NCBI RefSeq assembly: GCF_014764305.1
Contig: NZ_CP061703.1
Coordinates: 571,501-635,500, forward strand
Source: Mesoflavibacter profundi
Lineage (GTDB): Bacteria > Bacteroidota > Bacteroidia > Flavobacteriales > Flavobacteriaceae
Length of the DNA stretch: 64,000 nt
Direction: 5' to 3'
The position numbers and the translations under genes are program-made. The notes under the pieces were generated by a model. That model saw only the letters and a list, made by a program, of their open reading frames with translations. It made no database searches and was not told where the DNA came from. How positions within the stretch are numbered: the first letter of the stretch is position 1; every line of letters starts with the position of its first letter. Below are positions 47,765-57,658 of the stretch, in pieces.

Positions 47765-50362
47765 CTAACTTTTATTTCTGTATAAAGACTTATCTATACT
47801 ACCAATCATTTTTTCTTGATCTAAATCTAACCCTACAAAATCAACTACCTTTTTAATTGATTTCTCTGGAAGATTTATAACATCTTTATAGTCTAAATAA
47901 ATCAACTCAACATTTGGCTCTTTTTCTTTCCAAACTTCTACTTGATTTAAATGTTTTTGATAAGCTTGAAAAAGATGAACTGGAAGATTTTCTGGGTTTT
48001 TACCTAGCATAATTTGTTGCGATTTAACAACTTCATTTAAATCTCTATTCATAAAAATAACTTTATACCTGTATTTGGGATCTAAAAACTTTAATAGAGG
48101 CGCTACAATCTTAACACATTTATTTTGAGCTTTTTCTAACCACAAATTGTCTTTATGTAGTGACATTGCTGGATCAAATTCAAAATATCCTTTTGGGTTT
48201 GATTGGTCTGGCTTTCTATTTTTATCTGTCAATACATTTAAACCGCCATTATTTAGCATTTGCATCATTAAAGATGTGCCTGACCTAGGCAGACCGGATA
48301 CTACTACTATTTGATTTTCTCTATATTTAAATAAAGCTTTATCTTTTTTTTCTGTTTGCTTTTCTTCTATATTTTGTAGAGCTATTTCTGCCTTATGGTA
48401 TGTTTTAGGCTTTAAACTTGATGCTGTTTGATAAGCTAATTTAGCATTATCTAAGTCTCCAAGTTTTTCTAAAGCTTCACCTAAAGTGTAATGAGCTTCT
48501 GGATAATATTTAACTAATTCTATTGCAGAAAAAGCATGCTCTGCAGCTTCTTCAAAATCTTCTAAACGGATTAAAGTTTCAGCTAATGCTTGATGGAATT
48601 TAGCCCGATCAACTTCAAATGACAGTGCTTTTTCAAATGCTATTTTAGCTTCATTAAAATTGCTTAATCGTCTGTAAATTTTCCCTATCTGATACCATAA
48701 TTCAGAATTTGGTTTTTTGTTTTTTGCTGCTTCTAATAGCTTTAAAGCTTCATTAATTTTACCTTTGTTTAATAATATCTTTGATTCTGCAAAACAGGTA
48801 TTTATTTCAAATTTTTTATCTCTAACTTTTAATTCATTTAAATAAAACTCTGCTTTTTCAAAATCTTTTTCAGCAAAACTTATTGATAATAAATCCATGT
48901 AAAAAGGTATCAAATCTATTACAGAATCTCCTTTTTTTATACCCATTGGATTAGGAGCACCTTTTTCAAATTTTTCAACATCTTTGCTAGTATATATTGG
49001 GTATTCTTCATTAATTAATTCTAACAAAATTCGTTTTGCTTTATTGTAGTTTTTAATCCCTAGATATACTCTAGCCAAATTATGTTTTAGATCACAACTG
49101 GTCTTTAATACAGCATTTTCAATTTTTTGATCAGGCTTATCTATATAACCCAACTCTATTAATTGTTTCATTGTTTCTGCATCGGAAAGAATATCTTCTT
49201 CAGATTCATTATTTTTATGTTCTCCAAAATCACCGTTTAAAGTATCCCAACTATCTATATATTTTGGATTATTAGGTTTAATGAAAATATCCAATGCAGG
49301 TTTACCATCCATATCTTTACCTATTGGAAGATTAAAGATATTAAGTATTGTAGGTGCCACATCGATTAAACCTAACCCGAAAATTTTTTCGTTTTTTTTA
49401 ATATTTGGTCCATATGCCGCAAAAATCCCAAATTGCCTATGTTCTAAAGCTGGTGCTGCTGGATATTTAGGCATTTTTGTTATCCTTTTGTAACCAGATT
49501 CAAATCCATGATCTGACATCACTATAACAGTAGTCTGATTATCAATCAAATCTAATGTCCTTTCTAGCATCATATCTTGAAATCGATAAGCTCCATTTAT
49601 GGTATCTTTATATATTTGAAAAGCATCTTCTGCTATAAAATTTTGTTTAGGTGGATGATACTTCATAAATGCATGACAAAAATGATCTATTAAATCATAA
49701 TATATCGCTGTAAAATCCCATTCAGTTGTTCTTAATAAATTTGTTGCTGCTGCATGCACAGAAACATTCTCTGCCATAATTTTAGCAAAGGTCTGCAATC
49801 CTTTATCTTTGTCTTGATCAATATGTTCTGCTAGAGGAATAAAAGGTAATATGTGCTCTTTAGTGATTTCAAAAGGGAACATTCTTAAATCATTAATTTC
49901 TCTAAGTAAAGATTCTGGATAAACTGTTCCTTTTCGTATAGGATTTTTGGCTTTTGGATCTTTTTTTACTTTTTGAAAAACATCCGAAACAATATTACCA
50001 TTTATTGGTTCTGCTGGAAAACTTGGCCACCAACCTACTACATTACTTTTTAATCCTTGATTATGAAAAATATTCCATAAAGCTCTTGATTTTCTTGAGT
50101 TTACAGTTACCGGTCTTATTCCATTTAAATTAGACGTTACTTCTATAAAGCCCAAAACACCATGTTTATCTGGTGTTTTGCCAGTAGCTACTGAAGACCA
50201 TAACATAGGAGAATAAGGAGGATTCATAGTGCTCATATTACCGTAAACACCATTATCAATAATCTTTTTTAAAGCTGGCATTTGCCCCTTTGCTAACAAT
50301 GGGCCTATAATTTTCCAATCTGCTGCATCCCATCCAATTAATAGCACTTTATTCTTCCTCAT
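47765..50362 (-). CDS. Phosphodiesterase-TPR-sulfotransferase fusion
   Basis: 865 residues. Residues about 1-385 form an alkaline-phosphatase-superfamily (type I phosphodiesterase) domain with IGWDAADW, the nucleophile region PPYSPMLWSSVATGKTP, and metal ligands in YYDLIDHFCH, MSDHGF and ALEHRQFG. About 420-670 are TPR repeats (NSELWYQIGKIYRRLSNFNEAKIAFEKAL). About 686-865 form a sulfotransferase with 5'-PSB loop VVVSGLPRSGTS and CVKIVAPLLKF. It may hydrolyse a phosphodiester and transfer sulfate to a related glycan or protein; the substrate is unknown. Confidence 0.88.
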   Translation of the reverse strand: MRKNKVLLIGWDAADWKIIGPLLAKGQMPALKKIIDNGVYGNMSTMNPPYSPMLWSSVATGKTPDKHGVLGFIEVTSNLNGIRPVTVNSRKSRALWNIFHNQGLKSNVVGWWPSFPAEPINGNIVSDVFQKVKKDPKAKNPIRKGTVYPESLLREINDLRMFPFEITKEHILPFIPLAEHIDQDKDKGLQTFAKIMAENVSVHAAATNLLRTTEWDFTAIYYDLIDHFCHAFMKYHPPKQNFIAEDAFQIYKDTINGAYRFQDMMLERTLDLIDNQTTVIVMSDHGFESGYKRITKMPKYPAAPALEHRQFGIFAAYGPNIKKNEKIFGLGLIDVAPTILNIFNLPIGKDMDGKPALDIFIKPNNPKYIDSWDTLNGDFGEHKNNESEEDILSDAETMKQLIELGYIDKPDQKIENAVLKTSCDLKHNLARVYLGIKNYNKAKRILLELINEEYPIYTSKDVEKFEKGAPNPMGIKKGDSVIDLIPFYMDLLSISFAEKDFEKAEFYLNELKVRDKKFEINTCFAESKILLNKGKINEALKLLEAAKNKKPNSELWYQIGKIYRRLSNFNEAKIAFEKALSFEVDRAKFHQALAETLIRLEDFEEAAEHAFSAIELVKYYPEAHYTLGEALEKLGDLDNAKLAYQTASSLKPKTYHKAEIALQNIEEKQTEKKDKALFKYRENQIVVVSGLPRSGTSLMMQMLNNGGLNVLTDKNRKPDQSNPKGYFEFDPAMSLHKDNLWLEKAQNKCVKIVAPLLKFLDPKYRYKVIFMNRDLNEVVKSQQIMLGKNPENLPVHLFQAYQKHLNQVEVWKEKEPNVELIYLDYKDVINLPEKSIKKVVDFVGLDLDQEKMIGSIDKSLYRNKS

Positions 50363-50492
50363 CTAACAAGTTCTTTTTTATCTTATCATTTTGTTTCACC
50401 TTTCTCCATGATCTAAGCCCTATATCTCCCAAAGCTAACAAACCTAAAGAACCTTCTTTATTTATTATAAAATGCCTATCCTTTTTATTCAT
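50349..50492 (-). CDS. Conserved-looking 47-residue protein
   Basis: A short ORF missed by length filters: MNKKDRHFIINKEGSLGLLA, then LGDIGLRSWRKVKQ and a charged end NLLDEEE. Its stop overlaps the start of the 865-residue fusion gene by 14 bp, which suggests translational coupling. The central GLLALGDIGLRSWR has the look of a constrained motif. No function known; it may be a small partner or chaperone of the fusion enzyme. Confidence 0.7.
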   Translation of the reverse strand: MNKKDRHFIINKEGSLGLLALGDIGLRSWRKVKQNDKIKKNLLDEEE

Positions 50493-50652
50493 ATGAGTAT
50501 ATAAATTTTCATTTTAAAATTATCCAAATCAGTAACAAACTATAAAAACAACACTAATTTATTAAAAGTTAACACATTATACTTATAAAAAATCATTCAA
50601 TAAAAATATAATTTATATATTTATATGGCATTAATCTTTAAAAAACAAACCG

Positions 50653-51471
50653 ATGAAAAAAACTACTCGCAAAAATTTATCTAAAAAAATAGCAAAGTAC
50701 GGTGCATTATCTATAGCAATTGCTGGTGTAGCAGAAGCTAATGGTCAAATTATATATACAGATATTGATCCTGACTTTGTTGGTAATGACAGTAATATTG
50801 GTTTAGATTTAGACAATGACACAAATTTTGATTTTGTTATCATTGATGACGCTGCTCCTGCTGTAGCAATTGTGGCTTACAATTCTACAACTGGAAATTC
50901 ATTTGTAGGATCACAACCTAGCTATATTTACCCTTTTGCTTTAAATGCTGGAGATCCTATTAGTGCTGGACAAACTGCTTGGTATGGCGGAAGTAATGTT
51001 GGAACATTGAACTACGTAAGCTGCTATAATGGTATTGGAGGTAGTAATTGGTGTGGTGTGACTGACAAATATTTAGGTTTACGTTTTCAAATAGCTGGAC
51101 AGACGCATTATGGTTGGGCTAGATTAGATGTTACAGCATCTGGTGATAGCTATACTCTTAAAGATTATGCATATGAATCGACACCTAACACTGCAATAAA
51201 TGCTGGTGATTTACCACTTAGTGTAGATGAATTTGCTAACGAAAAAGAAATTAAAATCGTTGCGCTTAATAAAAGTATTGGATTATATAATTTGCCAAAC
51301 GAAGTTATAGAATATAAGTTATACTCGATTTCGGGAAAAAAAGTATTAGAAGGATCTGTTAATGACCATACTTCCGTTATTGAAGCAAAAAATGTATCTT
51401 CTGGATTATATATAATTGAATTAAAAAATACAATAAACAACTCTGTAATCAGAAAGAAAGTTATACTTTAA
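50653..51471 (+). CDS. Type IX-secreted surface protein
   Basis: 272 residues. An unusual basic signal peptide (KKTTRKNLSKKIAKYGALSIAIAGVAEANG), then a beta-rich passenger with three cysteines (SCYNGIGGSNWC...) and a C-terminal T9SS type A sorting domain: LYSISGKKVLEGSV ... SSGLYIIELKNTINN and RKKVIL. Probably exported and attached to the outer surface. Function of the passenger is unknown. Ends at a terminator shared with rlmN. Confidence 0.9.
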   Translation: MKKTTRKNLSKKIAKYGALSIAIAGVAEANGQIIYTDIDPDFVGNDSNIGLDLDNDTNFDFVIIDDAAPAVAIVAYNSTTGNSFVGSQPSYIYPFALNAGDPISAGQTAWYGGSNVGTLNYVSCYNGIGGSNWCGVTDKYLGLRFQIAGQTHYGWARLDVTASGDSYTLKDYAYESTPNTAINAGDLPLSVDEFANEKEIKIVALNKSIGLYNLPNEVIEYKLYSISGKKVLEGSVNDHTSVIEAKNVSSGLYIIELKNTINNSVIRKKVIL

Positions 51472-51515
51472 AAAAAAAGCGATTTCAGTTATAAAAATTG
51501 AAATCGCTTTTTTTT
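51471..51515. terminator. Bidirectional terminator
   Basis: 17-bp stem AAAAAAAAGCGATTTCA / TGAAATCGCTTTTTTTT with an 11-nt loop, between converging 50,653 and rlmN genes. Confidence 0.88.
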
Positions 51516-52557
51516 ATTTACTCTTATTTGCCAATTGGCCACAAGCAGCATCAATATCTTTACCTCTACTACGTCTTACAGTAACTGTAATATTATTAGC
51601 TTCCAAAACATTTTGATACATATCTATTGCTTCTGCATTAGCTTGCTGAAACTCGCCATCATCGATTGGATTATACTCTATCAAGTTAACTTTACTTGGT
51701 GCAAATTTGCAAAACTTAACTAATGCATCTACATCTTTACGTTTATCGTTTATGCCTTTCCATACAACATATTCGTAAGTTATTCTGTTTTTTGTTTTAG
51801 CATACCAATATTCTAATGCTTCTCTTAAATCTGATAACGGAAACGTCGCATTAAATGGCATTATAGATGTTCTTACCTCGTCTATTGCTGAATGTAATGA
51901 CACTGCTAATTTAAATTTAACCTCATCGTCTGCCATTTTCTTTATCATCTTAGGTACACCTGAAGTTGACACTACAATGCGTTTTGGTGACATACCTAAT
52001 CCTTCTGGTGATGTAATTTTATCTATAGCTTTAAGCACATTATTGTAATTCATTAATGGTTCTCCCATACCCATAAATACAATGTTACTTAATGGTCTAT
52101 CGTAATACAATCTACTTTCTCTATCTATAGCTACGACTTGATCATAAATCTCGTCTGGATTAAGATTTCGCATGCGTTTTAATCGTGCTGTTGCACAAAA
52201 TTTACAATCTAAACTACAACCTACTTGACTTGATACACATGCTGTAGTTCTTGTGCTAGTTGGTATTAAAACCGACTCTACAACTAATCCATCATGTAAT
52301 TTTACAGCGTTTTTTACTGTACCATCACTACTACGCTGTAAGGTATCTACTTGAATGTGGTTAATTACAAAGTTGTCTTCAAGCATTTGACGCGTTGGTT
52401 TTGAGATATTGGTCATATCTTCAAAAGTATGCGCACCTTTACTCCATAACCATTCATATACTTGATTACCTCTAAAGGCTTTATCACCTTGAGCTACAAA
52501 AAAGTCTCTTAATTGATCTTTGGTTAATGCGCGTATGTCTTTTTTCTTTATTTCCAT
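51514..52557 (-). CDS. rlmN: 23S rRNA/tRNA (adenine-C2)-methyltransferase RlmN
   Basis: 347 residues of the radical-SAM family. The cluster motif is CSLDCKFC (about 114-121), and the methyl-carrying Cys is near the C-terminus (DIDAACGQLANK). GMGEPLMNY and VVSTSGVPKMI are the family fingerprints. It methylates A2503 of 23S rRNA and A37 of some tRNAs. Full length. Confidence 0.97.
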   Translation of the reverse strand: MEIKKKDIRALTKDQLRDFFVAQGDKAFRGNQVYEWLWSKGAHTFEDMTNISKPTRQMLEDNFVINHIQVDTLQRSSDGTVKNAVKLHDGLVVESVLIPTSTRTTACVSSQVGCSLDCKFCATARLKRMRNLNPDEIYDQVVAIDRESRLYYDRPLSNIVFMGMGEPLMNYNNVLKAIDKITSPEGLGMSPKRIVVSTSGVPKMIKKMADDEVKFKLAVSLHSAIDEVRTSIMPFNATFPLSDLREALEYWYAKTKNRITYEYVVWKGINDKRKDVDALVKFCKFAPSKVNLIEYNPIDDGEFQQANAEAIDMYQNVLEANNITVTVRRSRGKDIDAACGQLANKSK

Positions 52558-52743
52558 AGATTTTGCAAAGCTACAAATTATGATTTATCCTTTGTGTTAG
52601 TGATTGATTTATTTAATGTAATAGTCTTTGGCTGGCGCATTAGCGGTTAAGGCTTTGTTGAAGCTCTTTTTGTGTTGTTGCGTATATGCAACACAAAAAA
52701 GCGACTGCCGAAAACGCGACCCTTTAGGGTAATGCCATAAAAA
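52558..52743. other. Intergenic region with inverted repeats
   Basis: Between rlmN and queA. It contains TTTTTGTGTTG / CAACACAAAAA around a short centre (about 52,668-52,699) and a CCCTTTAGGG palindrome near 52,720. No gene. It looks like a repetitive intergenic element, but only one copy is in the window. Confidence 0.4.
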
Positions 52744-52773
52744 AACCTCTTCTTATTTACATAAAAAGAGGTT
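52744..52773. terminator. Terminator of queA
   Basis: 8-bp stem AACCTCTT / AAGAGGTT, preceded on the plus strand by a run of A (T-run in the minus-strand transcript). Loop 14 nt. Confidence 0.7.
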
Positions 52774-52793
52774 AAATTAAATTTATTATTCTT

Positions 52794-53843
52794 TTATAGA
52801 ATTAACATGGCGTCACCATAACTGTAAAACTTGTATTTTTCTTTTACAGCTTCTTCGTATGCATGCTTTACAAAATCGTGTCCTGCAAATGCAGAAATCA
52901 TCATTAATAATGTTGATTTTGGTGTATGGAAGTTTGTAATCATTGAATTAGCAATACTAAAATCGTATGGAGGGAAAATAAATTTGTTGGTCCAACCTTC
53001 AATTTCATTTAATGTTCCGCTTGAAGATACCGAGCTTTCTATTGCTCTCATCGCTGTTGTACCTACTGCACAAACACGACGTTTTTCTGCTTTTGCGTTA
53101 TTGATAATATTTACTGCTTCTGGACCAATGATTAACTCTTCACTATCCATTTTATGCTTAGAAAGATCTTCTACTTCTACTGGATTAAATGTACCTAATC
53201 CTACGTGCAATGTTACTTCTGCAAAGTCTACTCCTTTTATTTCTAAACGCTTTAAAAGGTGTTTAGAGAAGTGTAATCCTGCTGTTGGAGCTGCTACTGC
53301 ACCTTCGTTTTTTGCATAGATGGTTTGATAACGATCTTCGTCTTCTGGCTCTACTTCTCTTTTTATATATTTTGGTAATGGTGTTTCGCCTAAGTCTTTT
53401 AATTTTTGACGAAATTCTTGATACGATCCATCATATAAGAAGCGTAATGTACGACCACGTGAAGTTGTGTTATCTATTACTTCTGCTACTAAAGACTCGT
53501 CTTCACCAAAGTATAATTTGTTACCTATACGTATTTTACGTGCTGGATCTACTAATACATCCCAAAGACGTTGTTCTTCGTTTAATTCTCTTAATAAGAA
53601 TACTTCAATACGTGCGCCTGTTTTTTCTTTGTTACCAAATAATCTTGCAGGAAATACTTTTGTATTATTAAGTATCATCACATCTTTTTCGTCAAAATAA
53701 TCGATTAAGTCTTTAAACATTCTGTGTTCGATTTTTTGAGTATCTCTGTGCAATACCATTAAACGAGACTCATCTCTATTTTCTGCTGGATATTCTGCTA
53801 AAAGTTCTTCTGGCAAGTCAAAGTTAAAGTGTGATAATTTCAT
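52794..53843 (-). CDS. queA: S-adenosylmethionine:tRNA ribosyltransferase-isomerase QueA
   Basis: 349 residues, full length. [30 protein letters not shown] at the start, [36 protein letters not shown] and [16 protein letters not shown] are family hallmarks. It adds the epoxycyclopentane ring from S-adenosylmethionine in queuosine synthesis. Upstream aroA lies on the same strand after 105 bp. Confidence 0.97.
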   Translation of the reverse strand: MKLSHFNFDLPEELLAEYPAENRDESRLMVLHRDTQKIEHRMFKDLIDYFDEKDVMILNNTKVFPARLFGNKEKTGARIEVFLLRELNEEQRLWDVLVDPARKIRIGNKLYFGEDESLVAEVIDNTTSRGRTLRFLYDGSYQEFRQKLKDLGETPLPKYIKREVEPEDEDRYQTIYAKNEGAVAAPTAGLHFSKHLLKRLEIKGVDFAEVTLHVGLGTFNPVEVEDLSKHKMDSEELIIGPEAVNIINNAKAEKRRVCAVGTTAMRAIESSVSSSGTLNEIEGWTNKFIFPPYDFSIANSMITNFHTPKSTLLMMISAFAGHDFVKHAYEEAVKEKYKFYSYGDAMLIL

Positions 53844-53947
53844 GTAATTACTTTATTTTATTTACAAAGTTGCAAATATACAATCTGAAACTAGGCGTTG
53901 TCAAGTAAATGAGCAATTATTATTTTTATTGTAGTAATAACAATAGT

Positions 53948-55171
53948 TTACAGCGTATAATTAATACCTAAACGTTTTAAATCTTCCCAAAATGTTGGAT
54001 AAGATTTTGATACAACCATATAATCTTTAATTATAAGATCTGTTTTTAAAGCCAATGGTGCAAACGCCATAGCCATTCTGTGATCATTGTATGTTTCTAT
54101 TTGTACGTCTTTTAAAATTGAAGTTGAAGCTTCTAAAGTTAGGCTATCATTAGTAATAGTTACACTGCCACCAAGTTTTTCTATTTCGGTTTTTAATGCT
54201 ACTAATCGGTCTGTTTCCTTTATTTTTAAAGTATGTAAACCTGTTAAATGACAAGGTAACCCTAAACCAAATGCTGTGACTGCAATGGTTTGTGCTATAT
54301 CTGGTGCTTTTTGTAAATCTAAATTTGTTATTGCTGTTGCTTTAGATGTTTTTGAAATTGTTACCGAATTTTTATTGAATTCAGTAGAAACTCCAAAAGT
54401 TTTATAAATCTTTGCTAATACGGAATCACCTTGCAAGCTTTCCTTTTTATAAGATGAAATTGTTACACTTGTACCTATTTCTGAAAGCGCTATAAGACTA
54501 TAATAATATGAAGCTGAAGACCAATCGGACTCTACTACTAAGTGTTTTTTTTCTTTTAATTCTGGTAATGGTTTTACAGTAATTACTTGATCCTTAAAAG
54601 ACGTTTCTACTCCTATTTGAGCCAACAAGTCTAACGTCATGTTAATATATGGAATAGATGTAATTGTTCCTTCTAAAGTAAGCTGTAATCCATTTTCTAA
54701 TTTTGGTGCTATTAATAACAATGCAGATATATATTGACTACTTACATTTGCTTTTAACGTCACTTTATTTTGCGTTAGCTGTTGTCCTGTGATTAACAAT
54801 GGTGGATAACCATCGTTTTCTTTATATTCGATTTTTGCTCCTAATTGCTTTAAGGCTTCTACTAGTATTCCTATAGGACGTTCTTTCATCCTACTGGATC
54901 CAGTAAGTTTTGTTTCTCTATCTTGTTTGGTAGCAAAGTAAGCTGTTAAAAAGCGCATTGCTGTTCCTGCATGATGTATATCTACAATTTTATGATTAGA
55001 TTGTAATGCTTGCTGCATTACTTGACTATCGTCTGATTGCGATATGTTCTCTATTTGTATTTCCGGATATAATGCTTGTAGTAATAACAGTCTATTAGAT
55101 TCGCTTTTAGATCCTGTAATTTGTACGTGCTTATGATTTGTAATGGTAGATTTATGGAGATGCAAATTCAT
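53948..55171 (-). CDS. aroA: 3-phosphoshikimate 1-carboxyvinyltransferase (EPSP synthase)
   Basis: 407 residues. GSKSESNRLLLLQAL, HAGTAMRFLTAYFA, GSSRMKERPIGILVEAL, DWSSASYYYSL and YNDHRMAMAFAPLAL are in the expected order. It transfers enolpyruvyl from PEP to shikimate-3-phosphate in the shikimate pathway. Slightly shorter than the usual 425 residues, but all substrate-binding motifs are visible. The DAHP synthase of the same pathway lies 7 kb away. Confidence 0.96.
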   Translation of the reverse strand: MNLHLHKSTITNHKHVQITGSKSESNRLLLLQALYPEIQIENISQSDDSQVMQQALQSNHKIVDIHHAGTAMRFLTAYFATKQDRETKLTGSSRMKERPIGILVEALKQLGAKIEYKENDGYPPLLITGQQLTQNKVTLKANVSSQYISALLLIAPKLENGLQLTLEGTITSIPYINMTLDLLAQIGVETSFKDQVITVKPLPELKEKKHLVVESDWSSASYYYSLIALSEIGTSVTISSYKKESLQGDSVLAKIYKTFGVSTEFNKNSVTISKTSKATAITNLDLQKAPDIAQTIAVTAFGLGLPCHLTGLHTLKIKETDRLVALKTEIEKLGGSVTITNDSLTLEASTSILKDVQIETYNDHRMAMAFAPLALKTDLIIKDYMVVSKSYPTFWEDLKRLGINYTL

Positions 55172-55219
55172 TTTAATTTCGTTTTAATAGTTACGATTTA
55201 AAACCTTGGATTTAAGTTT

Positions 55220-55546
55220 TTACTTAAGTTTTTCGTTGTTATGATGTCTATCATGATCACGTTTTGTCTTTAAGTCTAGTTTTTTATCAAAAGCATCTTG
55301 CAAATCTACTCCTGTTTGGTTTGCTAAACATAAAACGACAAACATTACATCTGCCAACTCTTCTCCTAAATCTTTATTTTTATCGCTTTCTTTTTCGCTT
55401 TGTTCTCCGTAACGCCTTGCTATAATTCGTGCTACTTCTCCAACTTCTTCTGTTAATTGCGCCATATTTGTAAGCTCGTTAAAATATCTTACACCATGGT
55501 TTTTTATCCAGTTATCTACGTCCTTTTGTGCGTTTTTAAGATTCAT
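55220..55546 (-). CDS. MazG-like nucleotide pyrophosphohydrolase
   Basis: 108 residues from ATG 55546; the frame extends 12 codons further (MNFIIIRENKNC), but MNLKNAQKDVDNW matches family starts better. Metal ligands in the order TEEVGEVAR (E-E-x-x-E) and EELADVMF (E-x-x-D). Hydrolyses non-canonical or damaged nucleotides. Encoded 48 bp upstream of aroA on the same strand. Confidence 0.88.
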   Translation of the reverse strand: MNLKNAQKDVDNWIKNHGVRYFNELTNMAQLTEEVGEVARIIARRYGEQSEKESDKNKDLGEELADVMFVVLCLANQTGVDLQDAFDKKLDLKTKRDHDRHHNNEKLK

Positions 55547-55647
55547 ACAATTTTTATTTTCTCTAATTATGATAAAATTCAAATATAGCTATACTTTCAT
55601 AGAATTTGTGTGTAGCAAGACTGTTTTATGTGTTTTAACCTAATAAA

Positions 55648-55678
55648 AAAACCTTCAATTTAAAATTTTGAAGGTTTT
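55648..55678. terminator. Terminator after the DUF3857 unit
   Basis: 11-bp stem AAAACCTTCAA / TTGAAGGTTTT. On the minus strand it is followed by T residues, so it ends transcription from 55,687. Confidence 0.8.
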
Positions 55679-55686
55679 GATTTTAG

Positions 55687-57654
55687 TTAGGATTTTACTA
55701 ACACAATTTTCTCTGCTTCTTTATCTTTTACAAATTGATAAAATTGTTTAAAATCTGGATAATCTTGTGGCAATATTAGTGTTTGATTAATATTAAAATC
55801 TATCATTAGGTTTATTTTATTGCCTTGTTGCTTGATTATATATGTGAATCCTGCTCCATTATTATTAAATTTTACTGATGCACTTTCTGGTAAAGATTCT
55901 GCTATATATCCATCTGGCAAATTAAATGTTACAATATATTTATCTGAAAATGGCACTAAAAAATCTATTGGATAACTTCTGTTTTCTTGTGTAAATGGAT
56001 TTTCTTCATCAATTAAAAAAGTTAATGGTGACACATAAACTTTATCTCCAATTTGTTCTACTGCTCCATCATAATTAAATTCGTAACTATACGTAACTGG
56101 TTTATTATTTTCATTTAAACTTTTTTGTGTATACTCTAGAACTGTTAATCCAGGATTATCAGATTCTACCTTCTGAATAATATCTTCTTGAGGTTTATCT
56201 CCATTTTTATTTCGGTAACTAAAAGCATTATAATCTGTAACGCGTTCTCTTAGCATTCCTAAAAGATTTAAATCGTCTTCAAAATTATAATTTACAGAAG
56301 TTATTGTTTTAGAAATAAATTTAGGTGATAACTCTACCCAATCTGATGAGTTATCTTCTCTTATTATTCTACCTAACCAATTTATTGCGTTAAAAGGCAA
56401 AATATTAGGCTTTGCATTTTTTTGAGTTGCATCTAAAAATATTAGTTTATCCGAATCTTCTACAGCACAAATCACATAATTAAAACCATTTCTTGTAGGA
56501 AATAGTGGAACGCCGTTATCTCTAGTGCTAATTAATACTGGATTTGCTTTTATGCCTAAAGATCTAAGCATTGCTACAAGTGTTAAGTTAATTTCTGCAA
56601 CATTTCCTACTCCATTTTGATAGGCTGATTTAATTCCTTTATCTGTAGAGTACCCTATAAAATCATTCCATTTTATTTTTTCCTTTACATGGTTAAATAC
56701 TGCATCTATAATTTGATTTTGTTCACTTATCCCTTGTGTAATTCTTGATAAATCTTCTTGATAAAAGTTATCTTTTTTTAGCTGATCTCCAAAATTTTCG
56801 CTTTCGTATATGTTTTTTGTAACTTCTGTCCAGTTTGTAGAGTAATTAGTGACTTTACCGTTAGGTGCTCTGTAATAAGCATACTCTAATGCTATTTTAC
56901 CACGGTAATTATCTATATTATCTATAAATGGTTCGTCTTCAAGACTTGATATATTATCCATTTCTATTTTAAGAATGTTCTCATCAAAAGTTATTTGATT
57001 TTGTCCAATTAATTCTCTTCTTACTCTTTTATCCTCTGTAATACTTGGTTGAACTTTTGACTTTAAATTAACCACCTTATTGTAATTAAAATATTCTGGT
57101 GTAGCAATGAATATATTTAATTTATTTACAGGTATATCATTCTGTAAATAAATATCATCTATGCTCATAAATGGTGTTTTAATTATATATTCATATTCTA
57201 TAACGCTATACTCTTTTACATCAGGCATTGTAAACGATGTTTTTGCCCAATATTTATTTAACTCGTCTTTAAAAATACTTTCGTTTTTAAGTTTAGTTTT
57301 TTGAATATTTCCCTTCGAATCCAAATTATAGGTATATCCTTTTAAATTAGATACTTTTTCTCTTGAAGATGAATTTTTATTATAAGTCTTAACTGAATGG
57401 TTTGCGTAACTATAACCTTCTTTAGTATAAATTTTGATTCTTTCAAATACTCTTCTATTTTGAGTAAATCCATCTGCATTTGAATATTCAAAATTTATCT
57501 TTTCTTCTTTATATAGTATTGCTGCATCTACATCTGATTCTAAATTATGTTCTTTTTCTAATATTTCTTCCTTAGATACTTTACCAAATCTAAAATCTTG
57601 AGCGCTTGCTATTATTGAGAATAATAGGATAAATAATGTTGTAATTTTTTTCAT
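55687..57654 (-). CDS. DUF3857/transglutaminase-like protein, catalytic residues lost
   Basis: 655 residues. Signal peptide ends near IIASAQ; an N-terminal DUF3857 beta-sandwich, a transglutaminase-like core (about 330-410) and a C-terminal beta domain. The core aligns to the family, but the catalytic Cys (GDCKD-like) is V352 in NGVGNVAE and the His is Y393 in FNYVI; only D408 (FLDAT) remains. It is thus predicted to be inactive as a peptidase or cross-linker. The next gene upstream is an active paralogue 4 bp away. Confidence 0.86.
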   Translation of the reverse strand: MKKITTLFILLFSIIASAQDFRFGKVSKEEILEKEHNLESDVDAAILYKEEKINFEYSNADGFTQNRRVFERIKIYTKEGYSYANHSVKTYNKNSSSREKVSNLKGYTYNLDSKGNIQKTKLKNESIFKDELNKYWAKTSFTMPDVKEYSVIEYEYIIKTPFMSIDDIYLQNDIPVNKLNIFIATPEYFNYNKVVNLKSKVQPSITEDKRVRRELIGQNQITFDENILKIEMDNISSLEDEPFIDNIDNYRGKIALEYAYYRAPNGKVTNYSTNWTEVTKNIYESENFGDQLKKDNFYQEDLSRITQGISEQNQIIDAVFNHVKEKIKWNDFIGYSTDKGIKSAYQNGVGNVAEINLTLVAMLRSLGIKANPVLISTRDNGVPLFPTRNGFNYVICAVEDSDKLIFLDATQKNAKPNILPFNAINWLGRIIREDNSSDWVELSPKFISKTITSVNYNFEDDLNLLGMLRERVTDYNAFSYRNKNGDKPQEDIIQKVESDNPGLTVLEYTQKSLNENNKPVTYSYEFNYDGAVEQIGDKVYVSPLTFLIDEENPFTQENRSYPIDFLVPFSDKYIVTFNLPDGYIAESLPESASVKFNNNGAGFTYIIKQQGNKINLMIDFNINQTLILPQDYPDFKQFYQFVKDKEAEKIVLVKS

Positions 57655-57658
57655 TTAA

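Noticed and set aside
53285-53671. 128-codon ORF antisense to queA
   Set aside because: Leu- and Ile-rich shadow of a well-supported gene on the other strand.
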